A DNA stretch of 64,000 nt from Achromobacter sp. HZ34 (GTDB lineage Bacteria; Pseudomonadota; Gammaproteobacteria; Burkholderiales; Burkholderiaceae_B): assembly GCF_002209485.1 (NCBI RefSeq), contig NZ_NJIX01000003.1, positions 310,001 to 374,000 of the forward strand, written 5' to 3'. Positions 57,141 to 64,000 of this stretch are shown here, piece after piece. The notes under the pieces were generated by a model. That model saw nothing but the letters and a program-made list of their open reading frames with translations. It was not told the DNA's origin and did no database searches. How positions within the stretch are numbered: position 1 is the stretch's first letter; each line of letters starts with the position of its first letter. Position numbers and translations under genes: made by a program.

Positions 57141-57167
57141 GGTTGCGCTGTTTGAACACGCGCAGCC
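57141..57167. terminator. Weak convergent stem-loop
   Basis: GGTTGCGC and GCGCAGCC pair over eight positions with one G-U and an 11-base loop, between the convergent ends of the SYLF and outer-membrane factor genes. There is no U-tract. Confidence 0.3.
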
Positions 57168-57205
57168 TGGTCTTGCCTTGGCATCGCGCCTTCAGGCCGG
57201 ACCGC

Positions 57206-58639
57206 TCACGGGGTCCGAGTCGGAGTCGCCGACATCGTCATCTTCTCCGCCTCCTCCACCCAGCCGCCCCCCATCGCCTTATAGAGATTGACGATGGAGA
57301 TAAAGACCGTCCCTTGGGTCTGCGCATACGTCAGCTGCGCATTGAACAGGCTGCGCTCGGAGTCCAGCACTTCGATATAGCTCGTATAGCCGCCCTCATA
57401 GCGCAACCGCGCCATGCGCGCATACGTGCGCAGTGAATCGACCTGGCGGCCCTGCACCACCAGCGCGGCCCGGGTCTTCTGCACACCCACAAGGGCGTCG
57501 GCAACCTCCTGGAACGCCACCTGGATAGCCTTCTCATACTCAAGCAAGGCCTGCTCGCGCTGCGCCTCCGCCTGCTTGACCTGGCCGCTGATGGCACCGG
57601 CCGTGAATATCGGCACTGTCACCGCGCCCGCATACGACCATACCTTGGACGGACCCGTGAACAGATTAGAGAACTGGCCACTGGCGGTCCCCAGCAGGCC
57701 GGTCAGGGAGATCGATGGAAAATACAACGCGCGGGCGGCGCCAATCAGCGCGTTGGCGGCGACCAGGTTCTGCTCTGCCTGCCGCAGGTCCGGCCTCCGC
57801 GTGAGCAATTCCGACGGCAATCCCGCTGGCACCAGGGGCGCGGACAGCTCATCCAGGCTGCGGCCCCGTTGGATCGGCCCTGGATTACGTCCCAACAGGA
57901 CCGACAGCGCGTCCTCCTGCTGCGCGATCTGCAATTCCAATTGCGGTATCGTGGCCAGGGATGCCTCGTATTCGGACTGGCTTTGCGCCAGCTCCATCTG
58001 CGACACTTCGCCATACTTGAAACGCAGCGAGAAAACATGCACCGACTCCGCGCGGCTTTCGGAGGTGGCCTTGGCGATGTCGAGTTGCCGATCCAGCGAT
58101 ACCAGGTTGACATAGGTCGAGGCCACCGATGCGACCAGGGCCAGTATCGTCGCCCGCCGCCCTTCTTCGCTAGCCAGTAACGCCGCCCGCGCGGCCTCCG
58201 TTTGCCGGCGTAACTTGCCGAACACGTCGATTTCCCACGAGGCCGAAAGCACCGCGGAGAACTGGTTGAACACGGGGTCCACGCCCACCGGCAGGTCCGG
58301 CGATCCCAGCGGCAGACGCTGGCGCTGGGAGTTCAAGCCCGCCCCCAGCTGAGGGTACAACTGCGCGCGCGTGGTCTGGAACTGGCCCAGGAATTGGTCG
58401 ATACGCGCGGCCGCGATTTTCACGTCCTTGTTTTCGGCCAAGGCAGTGGCGACAACCGCATCCAAGGCGGGGTCATTGAACTGCTCCCACCAGCCGGTGT
58501 CCACGATGGTTTTGGCATCGACATCGTTGAAGCGGAAGGTGGCAGGCGTGTCCACGGCTGGACGCTGGTAATCCGGACCCAGCGTGCAGCCGCCACTGAC
58601 GAGGCATACCAGCAGGAAGGGGCCGGCCGCGGCGCGCAT
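57206..58639 (-). CDS. NodT-type RND outer-membrane factor lipoprotein
   Basis: This 477-residue outer-membrane channel of the TolC/OprM class has lipobox SGGC (Cys18) then TLGPDYQRP, the double repeat region with LPSELLTRRPDLRQAEQNLVAAN, and FPSISLTGLLG. It completes the efflux pump with the transporter and adaptor genes upstream. I favour the ATG at 58639, nine bases after an AGG element; an ATG at 58648 overlaps the transporter stop and is also possible. It is the last gene of the pump operon. Confidence 0.92.
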   Translation of the reverse strand: MRAAAGPFLLVCLVSGGCTLGPDYQRPAVDTPATFRFNDVDAKTIVDTGWWEQFNDPALDAVVATALAENKDVKIAAARIDQFLGQFQTTRAQLYPQLGAGLNSQRQRLPLGSPDLPVGVDPVFNQFSAVLSASWEIDVFGKLRRQTEAARAALLASEEGRRATILALVASVASTYVNLVSLDRQLDIAKATSESRAESVHVFSLRFKYGEVSQMELAQSQSEYEASLATIPQLELQIAQQEDALSVLLGRNPGPIQRGRSLDELSAPLVPAGLPSELLTRRPDLRQAEQNLVAANALIGAARALYFPSISLTGLLGTASGQFSNLFTGPSKVWSYAGAVTVPIFTAGAISGQVKQAEAQREQALLEYEKAIQVAFQEVADALVGVQKTRAALVVQGRQVDSLRTYARMARLRYEGGYTSYIEVLDSERSLFNAQLTYAQTQGTVFISIVNLYKAMGGGWVEEAEKMTMSATPTRTP

Positions 58640-58640
58640 A

Positions 58641-61600
58641 TCATGCATCCTGGTGTTTCGGGGGTTCCGCCCGCTCCGCGGGTTCCCTGCTTTCCTTGCC
58701 TTCCTTCTTTTCCTTTTTTTTGGAAGACCTCTCCGACATGGTCTCCAGCACATAGAAGAACATCGGAATGAAGAACACCGCGATCACCGTCGCACCCAGC
58801 ATGCCGCCGATGACGCCGGTGCCGATCGAGTGACGGCTGTTCGCCGAGGCACCCGTGGCGATCGCCAGCGGTACGCAGCCCAGAATGAACGCCAGCGACG
58901 TCATCACGATGGGGCGCAGGCGTTCGTTGGCGGAGACCAGCGCGGCGTCGTAGACCGACTTGCCGGCCTCGCGGTTCAAGACCGCGAATTCGAAAATGAG
59001 AATCGCGTTCTTCGCGGCCAGCGCCACCAGCATGGTCAAACCGATCTGGAAATAGACATCGTTCTCCAGGCCACGCAACATAGTCGCCAGGGCAGCGCCA
59101 AATATCGCGAATGGCACGGTCAACAGCACGCCCAGCGGCAGGCTCCATTTCTCGTATTGCGCCGCCAGGATCAGGAACACCATGATCAGCCCGAAGGCCA
59201 GCACCAGCGCCGACGTACTGCCGGCCTGCCGCGCCTCGTAGGCCTCGCCGCTCCACGCGGTGCCGTATCCCGGCGGCAGCACTTCCCTGGCCACCGCTTC
59301 GAGCGCGGCGATGACCTGGCCGGCGCTGTAGCCGGGCGCCACGTCGGCGGTGATCTTGACGGCCGGGAAATTGTTGAAGCGGGTCACCAGATCCGGCCCG
59401 GTAACGAATCGGGTCGTCACCACGGACTTCAGGGGCACCATGGCCCCGCCCTTGCCGCGCACGAAGATCTGTTCCAGATCCTCGGGCCGGACGCGATACG
59501 ACGACTCCGCCTGCAGGATCACCTGCCAGAGCCGGCTCGACCGATTGAACTGCGACACATATAGCGACCCGAACAGGGTCTGCATCGCGCTGTATACCTC
59601 TTCGATGGGCACCCCCAGCGTCTCCGACTTATCGCGGTCGACATCGGCGAGCAGCTGCTGCGAAGCGGCCGAGAACGTCGAAGTGACCCGGGCAAATTCG
59701 GGGCGTTGGCGCGCGCGAGCGGTGTAGTCTTCCACCACCTGGGCCAGTTGCGGGATGGTGGCGTCGCCCATGCTCTGGATCCACATTTCCGTGCCGCCCG
59801 TGGTTCCCAGGCCAGGTATCGACGGCGGATTGACCGGCAGGATGATGCCCTCCTTCACCTGGGACAGGTGTCGATAGGCGCCCAGCAGCACCGCGCGTGC
59901 GTTCTGCGTCTTGATATTGTCGGAGTTGTATCGTTCTTCGAAACCCTTGAATCCGACGAAGAACGTCGCCGCGTTGTTGCGGTTCTGGTTGTCCAGCAGG
60001 CTGTAGCCGTCCACCACCGCCACGCTTTGGACCGCCGGTTGCGCCATGAAGTAGTCCGTGACATTCCCGGAAACCGCACCCGTACGATCCAGGCTGGCCG
60101 CATCCGGCATGATCACCGCCCCCAGCAGGTAGCCCTGGTCTTCGGGCGGCAGGAACGACGACGGGATGGCCCGCATCATGACCACGGTCAGCACGATCAT
60201 TCCCCCGAACAGCAACAGGCCGATCAGGGAGTGCTTGATGACTTTCTTCACGGCGGTCGAATAGTGCGCGGTCATCCTGCCGAAAGCGTTTTCGAACCAG
60301 CGGAAGAAGCCTTTTTTCTCGTGATGGCCGGGCTTGAGCAGCAGCGCGGCCAACGCGGGTGACAGCGTCAGGGCAACGATCCCCGAGATGATCACCGAGA
60401 TGGCGATGGTGATGGCGAATTGCTTGTACATCTGGCCGGTGATGCCGCCCAGGAAAGCCACGGGCACGAACACCGCGCACAGCACCAGGACGATCGCCAC
60501 CACCGGCCCGGAAACTTCGTCCATGGCCCGCTTGGCGGCGGCATTGGGACTGAGCTTGTGCACGGTCATATTCCGTTCGACGTTCTCGATCACCACGATG
60601 GCGTCGTCCACCACGATGCCGATGGCCAGGATCATGCCGAACAGGGTCAGCATATTGATCGAGAACCCCAGCGCCAGCATGCCGCTGAACGTGCCGACAA
60701 TGGAAACCGGTACTGCCAACACTGGAATGATCGTGGCGCGCAGGCTTTGCAGAAATACGTAGACGACGATGACCACCAGGACCAATGCCTCGAAGAAGGT
60801 CTTGATCACGTCGGAGATCGACGCCCGCGTGAACTCGGTAGTGTCCATGGCGATGCTGTAGTCCAGGCCCTCGGGAAAGGACTTCTTCATCTCCGCCAGC
60901 GCCGCCCGCACCTTCGCGGACACATCCAGCGCGTTGGCGCCAGGTTGCTGGTAGACCGCCAGGACCGTCGCGGGCTTGCCCTGGTAGCGGCTGCGGATCG
61001 AATAGTCTTTCTGCCCCAGCTCGGCGTAGCCGATATCCTTCAGGCGCACAATGGCGGCGCCGCCGCTGGCCGCGCGGATGATGATGTTGTCGAACTCCGC
61101 CGGCTCCGTCAGCCGGCCCGTCGTGGTGACGGGGAAGGACTGTTCGACAGGCGCGCCGGTTGGCGATTGGCCGATCCGGCCGACGGCGAACTGCTGGTTC
61201 TGGTTGGATACCGCCTTCTGCACGTCCGAAGCGGTCACGCTCAACTGCGCCATCCGGTCCGGTTTCAGCCAGATGCGCATCGCATAGTCGGGATTGCCGA
61301 ATATCGAAGATTGGTTGGCCCCTGGTATCCGCTTGAGCGCATCCAGTACATAAATATTGGTGTAGTTGGCGATATAGGTGGCGTCGTAGCGCTGCGTGGG
61401 CGAGTAGACCGCGATCACCATCATGAACGCGGACGACTTCTTCTGCACCTGTATGCCTTGCGCCTGTACGGACGACGGCAATTGCGGCAGCGCCAAATTG
61501 ACGCGATTTTGTACATCGACCTGGGCCAGCTCCGGGTTGGTGCCGATCTGGAAAAAGGCGTTGATCGTCAGGTTACCCGTCGATGAACTGGACGAGTTCA

Positions 61601-61838
61601 TGTAGATCATGTTGTCGGCGCCGTTGACCTGCTGCTCGATCGGCGCGGCGACGTTATTCGCCACCACCTCCGCGTTCGCGCCCGGATAGGTGGCGCTGAT
61701 GGTGATCTGCGGCGGCGTTATCTCTGGAAACTGCGCGATGGGCAAGGCCAGCATCGCCACCGCGCCGCCCAGGGTGATGACGATGGAAATGACCGACGCG
61801 AAAATCGGCCGGTCGATGCAGTAATGGGAGATATTCAT
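58641..61838 (-). CDS. RND efflux transporter (HAE1 family)
   Basis: This 1065-residue inner-membrane proton/drug antiporter has the usual twelve-helix plan. The proton-relay aspartates are in GIVVDDAIVVIENVER, and the periplasmic pore and docking domains are intact. It starts MNISHYCIDRPIFASVISIV and ends with a Lys/Glu-rich tail. It exports hydrophobic or amphipathic compounds across both membranes with the adaptor and outer-membrane factor. Twelve bases separate it from the adaptor gene. Confidence 0.95.
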   Translation of the reverse strand: MNISHYCIDRPIFASVISIVITLGGAVAMLALPIAQFPEITPPQITISATYPGANAEVVANNVAAPIEQQVNGADNMIYMNSSSSSTGNLTINAFFQIGTNPELAQVDVQNRVNLALPQLPSSVQAQGIQVQKKSSAFMMVIAVYSPTQRYDATYIANYTNIYVLDALKRIPGANQSSIFGNPDYAMRIWLKPDRMAQLSVTASDVQKAVSNQNQQFAVGRIGQSPTGAPVEQSFPVTTTGRLTEPAEFDNIIIRAASGGAAIVRLKDIGYAELGQKDYSIRSRYQGKPATVLAVYQQPGANALDVSAKVRAALAEMKKSFPEGLDYSIAMDTTEFTRASISDVIKTFFEALVLVVIVVYVFLQSLRATIIPVLAVPVSIVGTFSGMLALGFSINMLTLFGMILAIGIVVDDAIVVIENVERNMTVHKLSPNAAAKRAMDEVSGPVVAIVLVLCAVFVPVAFLGGITGQMYKQFAITIAISVIISGIVALTLSPALAALLLKPGHHEKKGFFRWFENAFGRMTAHYSTAVKKVIKHSLIGLLLFGGMIVLTVVMMRAIPSSFLPPEDQGYLLGAVIMPDAASLDRTGAVSGNVTDYFMAQPAVQSVAVVDGYSLLDNQNRNNAATFFVGFKGFEERYNSDNIKTQNARAVLLGAYRHLSQVKEGIILPVNPPSIPGLGTTGGTEMWIQSMGDATIPQLAQVVEDYTARARQRPEFARVTSTFSAASQQLLADVDRDKSETLGVPIEEVYSAMQTLFGSLYVSQFNRSSRLWQVILQAESSYRVRPEDLEQIFVRGKGGAMVPLKSVVTTRFVTGPDLVTRFNNFPAVKITADVAPGYSAGQVIAALEAVAREVLPPGYGTAWSGEAYEARQAGSTSALVLAFGLIMVFLILAAQYEKWSLPLGVLLTVPFAIFGAALATMLRGLENDVYFQIGLTMLVALAAKNAILIFEFAVLNREAGKSVYDAALVSANERLRPIVMTSLAFILGCVPLAIATGASANSRHSIGTGVIGGMLGATVIAVFFIPMFFYVLETMSERSSKKKEKKEGKESREPAERAEPPKHQDA

Positions 61839-61850
61839 TCGCCCGTCCGG

Positions 61851-63083
61851 TCAATTCGTCACGCTCTTGTCAGGGCGCGGCGGCGCGCCCTGCCCCGTTG
61901 GAGAACTCGCCGCCTGGGTGGCGTCGGTGATTTTCAGCGCCGTTTCGGCGACCACGCGGATCGCGCCGTCGACGACGACCCGCTCACCCGCCTTGAGCCC
62001 GTCCGTGATGAACCAGTTGTCACCCTGCCAGCTGCCGGTTTCGACCACCCGCTGCTGCGCCTTGCCTTCCTTGTCGACCACCCAGAGGAAATGGCTCTTG
62101 GATCCTTGCAGCACAGCGCGTTGCGGCACCAGTATCGCGCTCTCGCGCACGGCACCTGAAACGCGCGCGCGCACGAACTGGCCCGGACGCAGCGTTCCCT
62201 GCGGGTTGGCGAAAGACGCCCGCACCAGGAAGGTTCCCGTCTGCGTATTGAAGGCCGGGTTGGCGAAGTTGATGTGGCCGACTGTCGGGAACACGCTGCC
62301 GTCGGCCAGCACCAGGCGGACTTCGAAATCCTGCCGCTCTGGAAATCGCAGCTTCCCTCTGGCGATCTGGTCGCGCCAGGCCAGCATCTCGTTTTCGGAA
62401 ATACTGAAATTCACCCACATCGGATCCAGCTGGTAGATGCGGGTGAGCAGTCCGCCGGGCCCCGCGGTCAGGTAGCTGCCGTCCTGCTGCTCCGCAAAGC
62501 TAGACAAGCCCGCCAGCGGCGACCTGATCGTCGTATAGCTGAGGTTCAACTCGGCGCTCTGCACCTGCCCTTGCGCGGATATCACCGCGGCAGCGGCTTC
62601 CTGTTCGTTACCGATTGCATCGTCCAGGTCTTTCTTGCTGATGGCATTTTGCGCCACCAAGGGCCGCACGCGCGCCAGGTTGGCCTTGGTCACCGTCCAG
62701 CGCGCCTGTTGCTGGGTCAGCTGTCCCCTGGCCGTCTTCAACGCGGCTTCGAAGGGCTTGGGGTCCATCAGGAATAGCGTTTGTCCGGCGCTGACCAGAT
62801 CCCCTTCCACGTAGGTGCGCTTATCCAGGAAGCCATCGACACGGGCACGGATCTCCACTTCACGCGAACTCTGGGTCTGGGCGGCGAATTCGAATTGCAC
62901 GGGCGTATTGCGCTGGGCAACCGTCATGACGGTGACCTCGATGGGTGCGCGCGGAGTCTCGTTGGCCGCCTTCTCGCAGGCGGCGAGCAGCAACAGGGAC
63001 GCGGCGCCGAGCAGCCTGATCCAGCCCTTGACGCGATAGTCCCGAGCGCCACCGTGCTCATATCTCGCCCGCACAATCGCCAT
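61851..63083 (-). CDS. RND efflux periplasmic adaptor (membrane fusion) lipoprotein
   Basis: This 410-residue adaptor has lipobox LAAC (Cys36). The lipoyl-like strand EIRARVDGFLDKRTYVEGDLV is followed by an alpha-hairpin (residues about 120-185) and beta-barrel segments such as GTLRPGQFVRARVSG. GGGAGCCTCAC precedes the ATG. It is the first gene of the pump operon, directly downstream of a TTGGACC palindrome and its TCATAC element. No TetR or MarR repressor is adjacent, unlike many RND pumps, which points to control by the palindrome. Confidence 0.93.
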   Translation of the reverse strand: MAIVRARYEHGGARDYRVKGWIRLLGAASLLLLAACEKAANETPRAPIEVTVMTVAQRNTPVQFEFAAQTQSSREVEIRARVDGFLDKRTYVEGDLVSAGQTLFLMDPKPFEAALKTARGQLTQQQARWTVTKANLARVRPLVAQNAISKKDLDDAIGNEQEAAAAVISAQGQVQSAELNLSYTTIRSPLAGLSSFAEQQDGSYLTAGPGGLLTRIYQLDPMWVNFSISENEMLAWRDQIARGKLRFPERQDFEVRLVLADGSVFPTVGHINFANPAFNTQTGTFLVRASFANPQGTLRPGQFVRARVSGAVRESAILVPQRAVLQGSKSHFLWVVDKEGKAQQRVVETGSWQGDNWFITDGLKAGERVVVDGAIRVVAETALKITDATQAASSPTGQGAPPRPDKSVTN

Positions 63084-63113
63084 GTGAGGCTCCCGCTCAA
63101 ATCCAGCGAGGAT

Positions 63114-63157
63114 CGTATGACTGCCGTTGCGTACAGGCTATTGGACCTTGGTTCAAT
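63114..63157 (-). promoter_or_regulatory. TTGGACC palindrome with -10 element, upstream of the RND operon
   Basis: On the minus strand ATTGAACC, AA, GGTCCAAT (63157-63140) differs from the other copies by one base. Nineteen bases later comes TCATAC (63120-63115), the same spacing and sequence as at 45838-45880. A start near 63107 would place the palindrome at -41.5. The divergent PPK2 gene begins 128 bases to the right and could share the site. The rest of 63084-63284 shows nothing else clear. Confidence 0.75.
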
Positions 63158-63284
63158 GCCCGAACGCGCGGTTCTGCGCCATGATGTGCCTGATCAGACG
63201 GAAGCATGACCGGCATTCCCTGAAAACATCCGCGTCCGACCGGCTGAACCACGGATGCGGATGAGCTGCGGACTCAGGAGCGCA

Positions 63285-64000
63285 ATGATGGCCGATTCCA
63301 AGAGCGAACAAACGGACAGCGCATCCGCGCCAGTCGACGGGCACGACAGGCTCTCCGGGAAGCAGTACGAAAAAGCGCTGCGGCGGCTGCACGTCGAACT
63401 GGTCAAGCTGCAGGAATGGGTGATCCACGCAGGCGCCAAGGTCTGCGTAATCTTCGAAGGGCGCGATGGCGCGGGGAAAGGGGGCACGATCAAGGCCATC
63501 ACCGACCGCGTCAGCCCCCGGGTGTTTCGCGTGGTCGCCCTGCCTGCCCCCACCGATCGGGAGAAAACCCAGATGTATGTGCAGCGCTACCTGCCCCATC
63601 TGCCCGCCGCGGGAGAGATCGTGATCTTCGACCGCAGCTGGTACAACCGCGCCGGCGTGGAGCGCGTGATGGGTTTCTGCACCCAAGAGCAGGTCGCCAC
63701 CTTCCTGAAGGATGTGCCGCTGGTCGAGCACGCCATCACGGACTCCGGCGTCATCCTGCTCAAATACTGGCTCGAAGTCAGCCAGAAGGAGCAGAAGCGC
63801 AGGTTGGAAGCGCGTATCAGCGACGAACGGAAAATCTGGAAGCTTTCGAAGATGGATCTGCTGTCCTACAGCCGCTGGTACGACTACTCGCGCGCACGCG
63901 ACGATATGTTCCGCGCCACCGACACGGATTTCGCGCCCTGGTTCGTAGCCCAAGCCGACAACAAGCGGCGCGCCCGCTTGAATATCATCAGCCACCTGCT
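63285..64000 (+). CDS. ppk2: PPK2 family polyphosphate kinase, cut by the right edge
   Basis: The first 238 codons are present. Walker A GRDGAGKGG is at residues 59-67, and Asp116 starts DRSWYNRAGVERVMGF, the PPK2 Walker B and lid region. YDYSRARDDMFRATD and WFVAQADNKRRARLN follow, as in class I PPK2. The enzyme uses polyphosphate to phosphorylate nucleoside diphosphates (or the reverse). CAGGAG lies four bases before this ATG and seven before a second ATG at 63288, which may be the true start. It is divergent from the RND pump, with a TTGGACC palindrome between. Confidence 0.92.
   Translation, partial: MMADSKSEQTDSASAPVDGHDRLSGKQYEKALRRLHVELVKLQEWVIHAGAKVCVIFEGRDGAGKGGTIKAITDRVSPRVFRVVALPAPTDREKTQMYVQRYLPHLPAAGEIVIFDRSWYNRAGVERVMGFCTQEQVATFLKDVPLVEHAITDSGVILLKYWLEVSQKEQKRRLEARISDERKIWKLSKMDLLSYSRWYDYSRARDDMFRATDTDFAPWFVAQADNKRRARLNIISHL

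Overview
The window is GC-rich, densely packed DNA that looks like a beta-proteobacterium of the Alcaligenaceae (Bordetella/Achromobacter type). The clues are many substrate-binding proteins of the Bug/TctC type, repeated MmgE/PrpD and CaiB families, LysR/IclR-controlled catabolic operons, and a recurrent GGAGAC ribosome binding site. This placement is inferred from gene families, not from a search. No rRNA, tRNA, CRISPR array, insertion sequence or prophage gene was seen. About 54 protein genes are called; the first and the last are cut by the window edges.

Layout. 1-15000 is mixed housekeeping: the end of a D-amino-acid dehydrogenase, an aldo/keto reductase, a DUF3142 lipoprotein with a 920-residue unknown partner, a 2-hydroxyacid dehydrogenase, kdsA, a Tat-signal MmgE/PrpD protein, a cysteine-dioxygenase-like cupin, msrB-msrA, a methyltransferase divergent from a LysR gene, and a TPR-glycosyltransferase fusion. 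15156-22620 is an IclR-controlled CoA-ester catabolic operon: CaiB CoA transferase, CitE-like lyase, a second CoA transferase, enoyl-CoA hydratase, acyl-CoA dehydrogenase and a Bug protein. 22729-39748 is a second catabolic region. It holds a flavin reductase fused to an IclR-type sensor domain, a LysR gene, an LLM flavin monooxygenase, an AtuA-like protein with DUF4387, a five-gene Liv-type ABC importer, an MBL hydrolase, MmgE/PrpD, LysR, a beta-hydroxyacid dehydrogenase, a Bug protein and an aldehyde dehydrogenase. ppc and an acetyltransferase follow.

43770-64000 is the most interesting part. A soluble PAS histidine kinase and a FixJ-type regulator are followed by a receiver-only regulator with pqiABC, a very large Orn/Lys/Arg-type decarboxylase with two AspT-type antiporters, a SYLF lipoprotein, a complete RND efflux pump and a PPK2 polyphosphate kinase. 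Three intergenic regions here carry the same palindrome (TTGGACC, 2 nt, GGTCCAA or a one-base variant). Two of the three sites have an identical TCATAC element exactly 19 nt downstream. I propose one coordinated envelope/acid/energy stress regulon driven by the FixJ-type regulator. The palindromes and their spacing are read directly from the sequence; the regulator assignment and the stress role are inference.
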